The position numbers were made by a program, and so were the translations under genes. Positions 8,785 to 17,599 of a stretch of DNA of 64,000 nt are shown here, one piece after another (the stretch's first letter is position 1; each line of letters starts with the position of its first letter). The notes beneath the pieces are model-generated. The model was not told where the DNA came from, searched no databases, and saw only the letters and a list, made by a program, of their open reading frames with translations. Origin of the DNA: Anaerotruncus sp. G3(2012) (GTDB lineage Bacteria > Bacillota > Clostridia > Oscillospirales > Ruminococcaceae); the NCBI RefSeq assembly GCF_000403395.2, contig NZ_KE159677.1, positions 72,745 to 136,744 on the forward strand, in the 5' to 3' direction.

Positions 8785-10113
8785 ATGATCCCAACCGTTG
8801 CCAAAATGGAAGTTTATCCGGTCGCAGGCCATGACTGCATGGAACTGAACCTTTCGGGCGCGCATGCCCCCTATTTTACCCGCAACATCGTGATCCTCAC
8901 CGACTCCAACGGGGCCGAGGGCGTGGGCGAGGTGCCGGGCGGCCAGAAGATCACCAACGCGCTTGAAGCAGTGAAAGACCTCGTGATCGGCACCAGCATC
9001 GCCGACTATAAGCAGACGCTGAACAAAGTACGCGCATGGCTGGATGCAAACATCAAGGACGATGTGCGCGGCCTGCAAACCTTCGACCTGCGCACCGGCG
9101 TACATGTGGTCACCGCGATCGAAGCGCCTCTGCTCGACCTGCTGGGCAAATTCCTCGACGTCCCGGCAGCCGCACTGATGGGTGACGGCATCCAGCGGGA
9201 TCGGGTGCAGTTCCTCTCCTACCTCTTCTATGTGGGCGACCGCAAGAAAACCGACCTTCCCTACGAGGAGGAGCCGGACGCCGAATGCGACTGGTACCGC
9301 CTGCGCCATGAGGAGGCAATGACCCCCGAAGCGATCGTTGCGCTCGCAAAGGCAACCCACGAGAAATACGGATTTGTGGACTTCAAGCTCAAGGGCGGCG
9401 TCCTCGCGCCCAAGGAGGAACTGAAAGCGGTCCAGGCGATCAAGGCGGCGTTCCCCGAGGCGCGTGTCGACCTCGATCCGAACGGCTGCTGGAGCCTTGC
9501 GGAAGCGCTCGAGATCGCCCCGCAGCTGAAAGAAGTCCTCGCCTACTGCGAGGACCCCTGCGGTGCGGAGAACGGGTTCTCCGGACGTGAAGTCATGGCC
9601 GAATTCAAGAAGGCGAGCGGTATGCCCACCGCCACCAACATGATCAACACCGACTGGCGCCAGATGTGCCACTGCATCGCGCTCAACAGCGTGGACATCC
9701 CGCTGGCGGACCCGCATTTCTGGACGATGAACGGCTCGGTCCGGGTGGGCCAGCTCTGCAACGATTTCGGCATGATGTGGGGCTGCCATTCGAACAACCA
9801 CTTTGACATCTCGCTGGCAATGGTGGTCCAGTGCGCGGCCGCGATCCCGGGCAAGATGAACGGCATCGACACCCACTGGATCTGGCAGGAAGGCCGCGAA
9901 CGGCTGACCAAAGAGCCGATGCAGATTGTGGATGGATGCATCGACCTGCCGAAGAAGGGCGGCCTTGGCATTGAGGTCGACCGCGAGCAGGTGATGAAAG
10001 CGAACAAGCTCTATCTGGACAACTGCCTCGGTGCACGTGATGACGCGATCGGGATGCAGTACCTGATCCCGGGCTGGAAGTTTGACAACAAGCGCCCCTG
10101 CATGGTACGCTAA
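8785..10113 (+). CDS. gudD: D-glucarate dehydratase
   Basis: A 442-residue enolase-superfamily protein that converts D-glucarate (and the related L-idarate) to 5-dehydro-4-deoxy-D-glucarate. The N-terminal region ([20 protein letters not shown]) and [19 protein letters not shown] are characteristic of GudD. The catalytic Lys pair is in DFKLKGG, the metal ligands are around DLDPNG and YCEDPCG, and the general-base His is in [13 protein letters not shown]. The start at 8785 is used because GGAG lies ten bases ahead; a TTG further upstream is less likely. It follows the lyase gene by 36 bases. Confidence 0.94.
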   Translation: MIPTVAKMEVYPVAGHDCMELNLSGAHAPYFTRNIVILTDSNGAEGVGEVPGGQKITNALEAVKDLVIGTSIADYKQTLNKVRAWLDANIKDDVRGLQTFDLRTGVHVVTAIEAPLLDLLGKFLDVPAAALMGDGIQRDRVQFLSYLFYVGDRKKTDLPYEEEPDAECDWYRLRHEEAMTPEAIVALAKATHEKYGFVDFKLKGGVLAPKEELKAVQAIKAAFPEARVDLDPNGCWSLAEALEIAPQLKEVLAYCEDPCGAENGFSGREVMAEFKKASGMPTATNMINTDWRQMCHCIALNSVDIPLADPHFWTMNGSVRVGQLCNDFGMMWGCHSNNHFDISLAMVVQCAAAIPGKMNGIDTHWIWQEGRERLTKEPMQIVDGCIDLPKKGGLGIEVDREQVMKANKLYLDNCLGARDDAIGMQYLIPGWKFDNKRPCMVR

Positions 10114-10127
10114 TACAAATAACAACG

Positions 10128-10165
10128 ACCGGCAGGCCGGGGATTCCTCCCTGCCTGCCGGTTTT
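10128..10165 (+). terminator. Intra-operon hairpin between gudD and the glycerate kinase gene
   Basis: ACCGGCAGGC pairs with GCCTGCCGGT and is followed by TTTT, immediately ahead of the AGGAGG of the next gene. It could act as a partial terminator that lowers expression of the two downstream genes. Confidence 0.6.
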
Positions 10166-10181
10166 ACAGGAGGAAAAGCTG

Positions 10182-11432
10182 ATGAACCAACCATTGCGCA
10201 ACGATGCGGACAAGATCATCTCCGCCAGCCTGAAAGCCGTCCTGCCCGATTCCGCGGTGCAGCGCGCATTGAAGTCCTACCAGCCGCGGGGCGGTAAAAC
10301 CCTGCTGGTCGCTGCCGGGAAAGCCGCCTGGCAGATGGCCAATGCCGCAGTGCAGGCGCTCGGCCAGGTGGACGGCGGTGTGGTAGTCACCAAATATGAC
10401 CATGTGATGGGGCAGATCCCCGGTGTCGACTGCTACGAGGGCGGACATCCGGTGCCGGATGAGGGCAGCTTTTCCGCCACCGGCCACGCGCTTGAGCTGG
10501 TCAGGGGCCTGAAACCCGAGGACACGGTTCTCTTCCTGCTTTCGGGTGGCGGCAGCGCGCTGTTTGAACAGCCGCTCGTTTCGGGTGAGGAGTTACAGGA
10601 CATCACCCGCCAGCTGCTCGCCTGTGGGGCGGACATCGTTGAGATGAACACCATCCGTAAACGGCTCAGCCGGGTCAAGGGCGGACGGTTTGCCGAGCTT
10701 TGCGCACCGGCACAGGTGTTCAGCATCGTCCTGAGCGATATCCTGGGCGACCCGCTCGACATGATCGCCAGCGGCCCCGCCTGCCCGGACGCTTCCACCT
10801 GTGAGCAGGCGGTTGCGATCGTGGAAAAATACCACCTCAATTTCTCGGAAAAGGCGATGGAGCTTCTGCGGCAGGAGACCCCGAAAGCGCTGGACAACGT
10901 AACCACCCAGATCACCGGCAGCGTGCGGGAGCTTTGTTCCGCGGCGGCAGCGGAGTGCCGCGCGCTTGGGTATGAGCCGGTCCTGCTGACCGACCGCCTG
11001 AGCTGTGAGGCCCGGGAGGCCGGCGGCTTCCTCGCCAATATCCTGCGCACCCACGCGGACGACGGTCGCCGCATGGCGTGGATCGCGGGCGGTGAAACGG
11101 TGGTGCACCTGACCGGAAAGGGCCTGGGCGGACGCAATCAGGAGCTGGCACTCGCGGCTGCACCGGGCATCGCGGGCCTGACGGGTGCGGCTGTCTTTTC
11201 GGTGGGCAGCGACGGGACCGACGGCCCCACCGACGCGGCGGGCGGTTATGTGGACGGTGAAACCGGGGCTGCACTGCGCGCCAAAGGGATCGACGTATTC
11301 GGCGTCCTGCGCGAGAACGACGCTTACCACGCCCTGAAAGCGGTGGATGGATTGATTATGACCGGCCCGACCGGCACCAATGTCAACGATGTTGCGGTCG
11401 CGCTGCTCAACGGTCAGGGGGCTGGCGCATGA
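10182..11432 (+). CDS. Glycerate 2-kinase (GckA/MOFRL family)
   Basis: A 416-residue protein of the glycerate kinase family with N-terminal DUF4147 and C-terminal MOFRL domains, which phosphorylates D-glycerate to 2-phosphoglycerate. Supporting stretches: GGKTLLVAAGKAAWQMA near residue 30, GHPVPDEGS near 88, LLSGGGSALFEQP near 115, VLSDILGDPLDMIASGP near 180, and GGRNQELALAAA plus GSDGTDGPTDAAGG in the C-terminal part. Older annotation calls such proteins hydroxypyruvate reductase (TtuD). In this operon it would capture glycerate produced from tartronate semialdehyde and feed it to glycolysis. The last four bases overlap the next gene's ATG (ATGA), indicating translational coupling. Confidence 0.9.
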   Translation: MNQPLRNDADKIISASLKAVLPDSAVQRALKSYQPRGGKTLLVAAGKAAWQMANAAVQALGQVDGGVVVTKYDHVMGQIPGVDCYEGGHPVPDEGSFSATGHALELVRGLKPEDTVLFLLSGGGSALFEQPLVSGEELQDITRQLLACGADIVEMNTIRKRLSRVKGGRFAELCAPAQVFSIVLSDILGDPLDMIASGPACPDASTCEQAVAIVEKYHLNFSEKAMELLRQETPKALDNVTTQITGSVRELCSAAAAECRALGYEPVLLTDRLSCEAREAGGFLANILRTHADDGRRMAWIAGGETVVHLTGKGLGGRNQELALAAAPGIAGLTGAAVFSVGSDGTDGPTDAAGGYVDGETGAALRAKGIDVFGVLRENDAYHALKAVDGLIMTGPTGTNVNDVAVALLNGQGAGA

Positions 11433-12388
11433 AACTCGTGATTACCGCCCGGGATTTCTCCACCGGGGACCCGCGCCCGCTTTCCCTGCTGGAAAGCTCC
11501 GGTCTTGCGATCGAGGACCACAGCACCGAGGGATTCAGCACGAGCACCAGCCTGGAAACGATGTATGACGTCCTGAAAGATGCCGACCTTGCCATCTCGG
11601 GGCTGGAACCGTATCCGCGCGCGCTGATTGAGCGCCTGCCCAACCTGAAACTGATCTCCCGCCGTTCGATCGGCTATGATTCGGTCGATCTGGACGCCTG
11701 CCGGGATCACGGGGTTACCGTGTGCCGCGCACTGGGGGCAATCGAGGGGGCTTGCGCCGAGCTGGTAATGGCCTATGTCCTCTATTTTGCACGCCGCGTC
11801 CACAAACAGAACGCCCAGATGCAGCAGGGGATATGGCAGCGGAACTATACGTCCGGCACCAGCGGAAAAACACTGGGGCTGGTCGGTTTCGGCGGGATCG
11901 GAAAAGAAGTCGCACTGCGTGCGGTTCCGTTTGGGATGCGGGTCCTCTACTACTGCCGCCATCCGCGTCCCGAGTGGGAGGAGCAGTATCGGGTGCACTA
12001 TGCCCCGCTGGACCAGCTTTTGGCAGAGAGCGACTATGTCTCAGCCAATATGCCGCTGACCGATGAGACCCGCCGGATGTTCAACGCGGAGCGGTTCGCA
12101 CAGATGAAGCCGGGCAGTGTGTTCATCAATACCGCCCGCGGGCCTGTGATGGATGCAAAAGCCCTGCGCGCCGCATTGGAGAGCGGGCATCTGGCGGGCG
12201 CCGGCGTGGATGCCTACGACAGCGAGCCCTGCACCGATTCGCCGTTGGCCGGCTGCCCGAACGCGGTGCTGACACCGCATACCGCTTCGTTTACCAACGA
12301 AGCGTTTACCCGGTTAAACGAGGTTGCCGCACAGAACCTGCTCGATTTCCTGGCCGGGCATCTGTCCGAAAAGAACCGTCTGGTGTAA
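11429..12388 (+). CDS. D-isomer-specific 2-hydroxyacid dehydrogenase, candidate tartronate-semialdehyde/hydroxypyruvate reductase
   Basis: A 319-residue NAD(P)-dependent dehydrogenase of the phosphoglycerate dehydrogenase family. The nucleotide-binding loop is GLVGFGGIGKEVA (about residues 149-161). The catalytic Arg is in NTARGPVMD, the Glu in DAYDSEPC and the His in TPHTASFT. It overlaps the glycerate kinase gene by four bases, which suggests it makes the kinase substrate by reducing tartronate semialdehyde or hydroxypyruvate to glycerate. In E. coli that step is done by GarR, from a different family, so this would be a functional replacement; that part is inference. Confidence 0.87.
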   Translation: MKLVITARDFSTGDPRPLSLLESSGLAIEDHSTEGFSTSTSLETMYDVLKDADLAISGLEPYPRALIERLPNLKLISRRSIGYDSVDLDACRDHGVTVCRALGAIEGACAELVMAYVLYFARRVHKQNAQMQQGIWQRNYTSGTSGKTLGLVGFGGIGKEVALRAVPFGMRVLYYCRHPRPEWEEQYRVHYAPLDQLLAESDYVSANMPLTDETRRMFNAERFAQMKPGSVFINTARGPVMDAKALRAALESGHLAGAGVDAYDSEPCTDSPLAGCPNAVLTPHTASFTNEAFTRLNEVAAQNLLDFLAGHLSEKNRLV

Positions 12389-12400
12389 AAAGGCGTTTTT

Positions 12401-12438
12401 AGGGGCTGACCGCTCATCTGGGCGGTCAGCCCCTGTTT
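12401..12438 (+). terminator. Terminator of the glucarate operon
   Basis: A perfect 13-base stem (AGGGGCTGACCGC and its complement) followed by TGTTTCT, 13 bases beyond the dehydrogenase stop. Confidence 0.85.
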
Positions 12439-12514
12439 CTGTATGCCGGACCCGGCACAGCTTTTGCCGCGCGGCTCCTCACCCCGCCGTTTTTAACCGT
12501 CCGGACACAAGGCG

Positions 12515-12543
12515 TTGTAGTTTGGGGGCGCCCGTGGTATACT
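12515..12543 (+). promoter_or_regulatory. Candidate promoter of the flavin reductase gene
   Basis: TTGTAG and TATACT are 17 bases apart, with a TG two bases ahead of the -10 hexamer (extended -10). Located 58 bases before the gene. Confidence 0.55.
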
Positions 12544-12600
12544 ATAATCGAAATACGGCAAAAAGGCCCAAACATTCTAATGACAAAAGGGAGAGTTTCA

Positions 12601-13194
12601 ATGGCAAAGCTGGTCTGGAAACCGGGCGCACTGCTCGCGCCGTCCCCTCCCGCATTGGTGAGCTGCGGGACAGTGGAAGCGCCCAATCTGCTGACCATCG
12701 CATGGACGGGAATCGTCAACACCCGCCCTGCAATGACCTATATTTCGGTACGCCCCGAGCGGTACTCCTATGGCCTGATCCGGGAATCGGGTGAATTTGT
12801 CATCAACCTGACCACCGCCGGGCTGGTGCGCGCCGCGGACTTCTGCGGGGTGCGGTCGGGACGTGAACTAGACAAGTTCGCCCACTGCGGCCTGACCCCT
12901 GTTCCCGCATCGGAGGTTTCCGCACCGCTGATCGAGCAAAGCCCGCTTTCGCTCGAATGCCGGGTAAAGCAGATCCTCCCGCTCGGGAGCCACGAGATGT
13001 TCCTGTCGGAGATCGTCGCGGTGGATGTGGACGAGCAGCTGGTCGACCGCGAGGGGAAACTCCACCTCTCCAGGGCGGGGCTGGCGGCCTACGCGCATGG
13101 GGAATACTTCGCCCTGGGGGAGCGGCTGGGGACGTTTGGATTCTCGGTCCGGAAAAAGCCGCCCCGGAAACAGGCCGGCAGGCGGGCCAGATAA
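12601..13194 (+). CDS. Flavin reductase (flavoredoxin-like) family protein
   Basis: A 197-residue FMN-binding split-barrel protein. Pattern: residues 6-12 KPGALLA, then SCGTVEAPNLLTIAWTG, TYISVRPERYSYGLIRESGEFVINL and the loop around CGVRSGRELDKFAHCGLTP are typical of the flavin reductase-like domain seen in anaerobe flavoredoxins. The start at 12601 follows GGGAG; an upstream ATG lacks a good box. The family transfers electrons to or from FMN in the cytoplasm; substrate unknown. The next gene, nadE, follows by 36 bases, so both may form one transcript. Confidence 0.85.
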   Translation: MAKLVWKPGALLAPSPPALVSCGTVEAPNLLTIAWTGIVNTRPAMTYISVRPERYSYGLIRESGEFVINLTTAGLVRAADFCGVRSGRELDKFAHCGLTPVPASEVSAPLIEQSPLSLECRVKQILPLGSHEMFLSEIVAVDVDEQLVDREGKLHLSRAGLAAYAHGEYFALGERLGTFGFSVRKKPPRKQAGRRAR

Positions 13195-13230
13195 AACCAT
13201 CAGTTTAATGGAGGGAAGGGACAGGTTACA

Positions 13231-15177
13231 ATGAAAGACGGATTCATAAAAGTGGCGGCAGGGACCCCGGAAATCCGGGTCGCTGACTGTGCCTATAACG
13301 CGCAGGCTTCGATTGCGCTGCTCAGGCAGGCGGCGGAACAGGGGGTGCACCTGCTGGCGCTTCCCGAGCTGGGGCTGACCGGGTACACCTGCGGCGACCT
13401 CTTTTTCCAGCCAGCCCTGCTGGAAGGCGCGAAAAAGGCCCTGCTCGCACTCCGGGAGGCGAGCAGGGCGTATCCCGCAACGGTGACAGTCGCGGGCCTG
13501 CCGCTTTCCGCAGGGGGCAAACTCTATAACTGTGCGGCAGTGGTCCACAATGGACTGATCCTCGGGGTCGTCCCCAAAACCCACCTGCCCAACTACGGCG
13601 AGTTTTACGAACAGCGCTGGTTTGCATCCGCTTCCAGCTGGGGCAGGCTGCATGACTATATCACCATATCCGATGGCCTGCCGCAGGAGGAGGACTGTGT
13701 CCCCTTTTCGGCGCAGCAGGTGTTTACCTGCGAAACCATGCCCGCGTTCCGGTTTGGTGTGGAGATCTGTGAGGACCTCTGGTCGGCCGAACCTCCGTCG
13801 GTGCGGCTCGCGAAAGCGGGTGCAACGGTGATCGTCAACCTTTCGGCAAGCGACGAGACGGTCGGAAAGGCGGATTACCGCCGCAGTCTGGTTGCCGGAC
13901 ATGCGGCTCGTCTGGTCTGCGGCTATCTCTACGCCGATGCGGGCGAGGGGGAATCGACCACCGATGTGGTCTTTTCCGGGCATAACCTGATCGCGGAAAA
14001 CGGTGTGATCCTGGCCGAGAGCCGGCGGTTCAGCACCGGCCTGACGGTCAGCGAAATAGATGTCCAGAAGCTCGCGTGGGAGCGCCGCCGGATGACCACC
14101 TTCCCGGCGCATCAGGACGAAGGCATCCTGCACACCTCCTTTTCGCTCCCGGCCACAGAAACCCGGCTGACCCGCAGCATCCCGGACAAACCGTTCATAC
14201 CGTCCGACCCGGCGGCACGCGAACGCTGCTGCGAGGAGATTTTGCAGATACAGTCCCACGGGCTGAAAAAACGGCTGGCACACTCCCATGCACAGACCGC
14301 TGTGGTCGGCATTTCAGGGGGGCTGGACTCCGCTCTCGCCCTGTTGGTCGCGGTACGCGCGCTCGACCTGCTGGGCCGCCCACATACCGATGTGGTCGCG
14401 GTCACAATGCCCTGTTTCGGCACCACCGCCCGCACCAAGGGCAATGCGGAACAGCTCTGTGAGCGGCTGGGGGTCACGCTCCATCAGATTGACATCAAAG
14501 CGTCTGTCGACCTGCATTTCGCAGACATCGGGCACGATCCCGCCAGACAGGATGTGACCTTTGAGAACGCACAGGCGCGGGAGCGCACCCAGATCCTGAT
14601 GGACATGGCCAACCGCACCAACGGTATGGTGATCGGCACAGGGGACCTTTCGGAACTTGCGCTCGGCTGGGCGACCTATAACGGGGACCATATGTCAATG
14701 TACGGAGTCAACGGGGCGGTGCCCAAGACGCTGGTGCGGCATCTGGTGGCATACGAGGCGGAGCGGTGCGGCGATGAAACCCTGCGCGGCGTTCTGCTCG
14801 ACATCCTCGCCACCCCGGTTTCTCCTGAGCTTCTGCCGCCCAAAGAGGGGGAAATCCAGCAAAAGACCGAGGACCTTGTTGGCCCGTACGAGCTGCACGA
14901 CTTTTTCCTCTATTACGCGATCCGCTGGGGCTTTTCCCCCGCTAAGGTGTTCCGTCTGTCCGAGCACGCTTTTTCCGGAACGTATAGTCGGGAAACCATC
15001 CTCCACTGGCTCAAAAACTTTTACCGCAGGTTCTTTGCCCAGCAGTTCAAACGTTCCTGCCTGCCCGACGGGCCAAAGGTGGGGTCGGTCTCCCTCTCGC
15101 CGCGCGGCGACTGGCGGATGCCCAGCGATGCGGTTCCCGCGCTCTGGCTGGAAGAGCTGGAGCATCTGGACACATAA
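13231..15177 (+). CDS. nadE: Glutamine-dependent NAD+ synthetase
   Basis: A 648-residue two-domain enzyme that amidates nicotinic acid adenine dinucleotide to NAD+ using glutamine and ATP. Residues about 10-290 are the nitrilase-type glutaminase domain with the triad Glu in LPELGLTGY, Lys in VVPKTHLPNY and Cys in FGVEICEDLW. The C-terminal synthetase domain has the ATP-binding SGGLDSALAL loop near residue 364 and GTGDLSELALGW near 470. Full length compared with the long bacterial and eukaryotic-type NadE. No defects seen. Confidence 0.95.
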   Translation: MKDGFIKVAAGTPEIRVADCAYNAQASIALLRQAAEQGVHLLALPELGLTGYTCGDLFFQPALLEGAKKALLALREASRAYPATVTVAGLPLSAGGKLYNCAAVVHNGLILGVVPKTHLPNYGEFYEQRWFASASSWGRLHDYITISDGLPQEEDCVPFSAQQVFTCETMPAFRFGVEICEDLWSAEPPSVRLAKAGATVIVNLSASDETVGKADYRRSLVAGHAARLVCGYLYADAGEGESTTDVVFSGHNLIAENGVILAESRRFSTGLTVSEIDVQKLAWERRRMTTFPAHQDEGILHTSFSLPATETRLTRSIPDKPFIPSDPAARERCCEEILQIQSHGLKKRLAHSHAQTAVVGISGGLDSALALLVAVRALDLLGRPHTDVVAVTMPCFGTTARTKGNAEQLCERLGVTLHQIDIKASVDLHFADIGHDPARQDVTFENAQARERTQILMDMANRTNGMVIGTGDLSELALGWATYNGDHMSMYGVNGAVPKTLVRHLVAYEAERCGDETLRGVLLDILATPVSPELLPPKEGEIQQKTEDLVGPYELHDFFLYYAIRWGFSPAKVFRLSEHAFSGTYSRETILHWLKNFYRRFFAQQFKRSCLPDGPKVGSVSLSPRGDWRMPSDAVPALWLEELEHLDT

Positions 15178-15196
15178 GAACCCGCGCTCATAAGCG

Positions 15197-15264
15197 GGGA
15201 TGCTGGATAGGCGGGGGATTTTTTCGTCCTGCAAGGCGAAAAAACGCAGACAACACTTTGTGTA
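15197..15264 (+). repeat. Interspersed repeat, copy 2
   Basis: Second copy of the 68-base repeat at 6581-6648. This copy contains a better hairpin (TTTTCG-TC pairing with GG-CGAAAA, 15221-15243 region). It ends ten bases ahead of the NhaC-family start codon. Confidence 0.75.
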
Positions 15265-15274
15265 AGGAAAGGAA

Positions 15275-16615
15275 ATGGCGATAGAGATGCTCGAGTCTGT
15301 TTTTCTATCCCTGTTCACATTGACCCTGATCGGATGCGTGGCGGCAAAACTCCCGATTTTGTACGCGCTGATTGTGGGGTATCTGATCTTTTCGGTCTAT
15401 GCGCGGCTGCGTCAATATTCGGTTCCGGCGATCCTCAAGATGTCGGCCGCAGGGATCCGCACCGCAAAAAACGTGCTGATGACCTTTGTGCTGATCGGGA
15501 TGCTAACCGCCCTGTGGCGGGCCGCAGGCACCATCCCGACGATCGTCTGTCACGCGGCAGACTACATACGTCCTTCGGTCTTCCTGCTGATGTCGTTCCT
15601 GCTCAACTGTCTGGTTTCGTTCCTGACAGGGACGGCCTTTGGGACAGCCGCGACAATGGGCGTCATCTGTATGACTATGGCGCGTACCATGGGGGTGGAC
15701 CCGGTCTGGGCAGGCGGAGCGGTCCTTTCCGGGGCCTACTTCGGTGACCGCTGCTCCCCGATTTCGACCAGCGCCCTGCTGATCTCGGAGCTGACCGGAA
15801 CGAACATCTTTCAGAACATCCGCGGGATGACGCGCACCGCGGCACTCCCGTTTCTGATGAGCTGTGCGATTTATGCCGCGGTTGGGGTTTCCTCCGCGCC
15901 TTCCGGAAGCGGCAGCTCGGCACAGGTCCAGCAGACGCTCTCTCCGGCGTTCCGCCTCGGCCTGCTGACCCTTCTGCCAGCGCTGCTGATCCTCGTCCTT
16001 TCCGTGCTCCATCTCAACATCAGGCTGACCATGCTCTCAAGCATCGGCGCGGCATTGTTTATCTGTCTGTTCTATCAAAAGATGGACGCCCTTTCGGTTC
16101 TCCGGCTTCTGGTGGCAGGCTACCATTCGTCCGACCCGCAGGTTGCGGCGCTGATGGACGGCGGGGGCATCCTCTCGATGGTCAATGTTGCGGCGATCGT
16201 GACCATCTCTTCCTCCTATGCGGGGATTTTTCGGGAAACGGGGCTGCTGGACGGTTTGAAGGGAAAAATTGGTGTTCTGCGTCGGAGGTATTCGCTCTAT
16301 ACGGTGGTATTCTGGGCTTCGATCGCCGCAAACGTCATCATTTGCAGCCAGACAGCGGCAATTATGCTGGTGCACCAGACCTGCGGTTTCCCGGAGGATG
16401 ATGGTCCCACCTTCGCAATCGCGCTGGAGGATACTGTCGTAGTCATTGCGCCGCTTATCCCATGGTCGATCGCTGGGACAGTCCCGCTCGCTTCGGCCTC
16501 CGCGCCCATCGGCAGCCTGCTGACTTCCTGTTATCTCTATCTGATCCCGCTATGGGGCCTGTTTGCGCAAAGCTACCGGAGGAAACAGGCCCTTCGTGCT
16601 GTCAGGCCGCATTGA
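15275..16615 (+). CDS. NhaC-family Na+/H+ antiporter-like membrane protein
   Basis: A 446-residue protein with about eleven hydrophobic segments. The regions GTAFGTAATMGVICMTMA and GAYFGDRCSPISTSALL are the signature helices of the NhaC/ion-transporter superfamily, where the latter contains the DxxSP-type motif. NhaC proteins exchange Na+ for protons, and relatives exchange malate or other organic acids with Na+/lactate (MleN). Substrate here cannot be set from sequence. The start follows AAGGAAAGGA. It ends before a bidirectional terminator. Confidence 0.87.
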   Translation: MAIEMLESVFLSLFTLTLIGCVAAKLPILYALIVGYLIFSVYARLRQYSVPAILKMSAAGIRTAKNVLMTFVLIGMLTALWRAAGTIPTIVCHAADYIRPSVFLLMSFLLNCLVSFLTGTAFGTAATMGVICMTMARTMGVDPVWAGGAVLSGAYFGDRCSPISTSALLISELTGTNIFQNIRGMTRTAALPFLMSCAIYAAVGVSSAPSGSGSSAQVQQTLSPAFRLGLLTLLPALLILVLSVLHLNIRLTMLSSIGAALFICLFYQKMDALSVLRLLVAGYHSSDPQVAALMDGGGILSMVNVAAIVTISSSYAGIFRETGLLDGLKGKIGVLRRRYSLYTVVFWASIAANVIICSQTAAIMLVHQTCGFPEDDGPTFAIALEDTVVVIAPLIPWSIAGTVPLASASAPIGSLLTSCYLYLIPLWGLFAQSYRRKQALRAVRPH

Positions 16616-16626
16616 TTTCCGCTGTG

Positions 16627-16658
16627 AAACAGCCCCGTCCAAATGGATGGGGCTGTTT
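16627..16658. terminator. Bidirectional terminator
   Basis: AAACAGCCCC and GGGGCTGTTT form a perfect stem between two converging genes, with As before and Ts after, so it works on both strands. Confidence 0.85.
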
Positions 16659-16662
16659 TGGG

Positions 16663-17486
16663 TCATAGTCCGTAGCTGGTGAGGATGTGTTCGTACTTTT
16701 GCAGGGTTGCACTGCAAACCGCATCCACCTTTTGGAAGTCCATCGCGTCGATGTAGTAAGCCTCGAGCCGGTCGTGGAGGGATTTCGCCTCCGCGAGCAA
16801 GCGCGCTGCCGAATCAAGCATCTGTGCAGCCGCTTTTTTGTTGAATGCGATCCGCTTCCGGGATTTTTTGAGTGCGCCTGCATCGGTAAACCGGCGGGCG
16901 CGGATGATCTTATACGGCTCGATCTGCGGGTCGAGATGCTCACTTTTGGTCATAAAGCCCAGCCGCAGTTCCGGAAGGAACAGATGCTCAAGCTTCTCAA
17001 ATGGGGCAAGCGGACAGTAGCAGGTGTAAAGGTCGAATCCGGATTCGAGCGCCTGTGCGCGCAGGGCGTTAAGCAACAGCCGTGAGGATGCGCCGTAGGC
17101 GTCCTCCACAAGGTAAATCCGGTCGCAGAGCGCGTCCGCCGTTTCGCTGAAAAGGGTGATCCCCTTGTTGGTCACCGCGGAGAGGAACCGCACTGACTCC
17201 TTTCCCCGTCCGCCGGGGGCGTGCCGGAATTCGTTCTGCGCGATCCGTCCGGCCGCTTTGACCACCTTGGCCGCAGAGGTCGCATCAAGCGCGATCCGGT
17301 ATGTATCTCCGAGCAGGCTCCCGGCGGCTCCAAGGAACCGGCAGCAGTGCTCATGGCAGCGGCTGATTCTTGCCGAAAGGGTCATGAGCTCCAGCCGGTT
17401 CTCATAGAGCCTGTGTTCGTCCCAGCAGGAGGAAAGATCGACAATCTGCTCGAATGCTCCAGGATATTTAGGCTCGATTACATGGG
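16663..17486 (-). pseudogene. C-terminal fragment of a PRK06851-family ATPase, cut by the feo island
   Basis: The frame opens to THVIEPKYPGAFEQIVDLSSC right after an in-frame TAG, and continues to the natural end at 16663. EPKYPGA...VDL...CWDE is exactly the sequence expected after the DGTxPHV motif of PRK06851-type proteins, and that motif ends the N-terminal fragment at 23333-23635. The later CPLAPFEKLEHLFLPELRLGFMT stretch also fits the family. About 270 residues remain, without a P-loop or a start signal; the first ATG (17385) is internal. The two fragments rejoin in frame as DGTSPHV-IEPKYPG, so the gene was intact before insertion. The protein's function is unknown; the family has P-loop ATPase motifs. 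Confidence 0.85.
17478..17486. other. Left attachment site of the feo island
   Basis: TTACATGGG on the plus strand. It matches TTACGTGGG at 23344-23352 with one mismatch, and the interrupted reading frame is restored when the two are merged. A short imperfect core is normal for large serine recombinases. Confidence 0.7.
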
Positions 17487-17599
17487 TAAGCGTGCGTTCC
17501 CGCTAAAATCCTCTGCCTGCTCTCACACTGAAAGCCTGTCTCATGGTGAGCTGGCCAGAGCACCTGCTGCGGACGGGCGGCATCCAAAATCGCACCGTT

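Noticed and set aside
7636-10194. 852-codon open frame on the minus strand
   Set aside because: Antisense to the DapA-family lyase and gudD, both of which match known families with proper start signals. Long antisense frames are expected from GC-rich codon usage; the translated sequence is rich in His, Arg and Asp without any domain.
12868-14289. 473-codon open frame on the minus strand
   Set aside because: Antisense to nadE and the flavin reductase gene.
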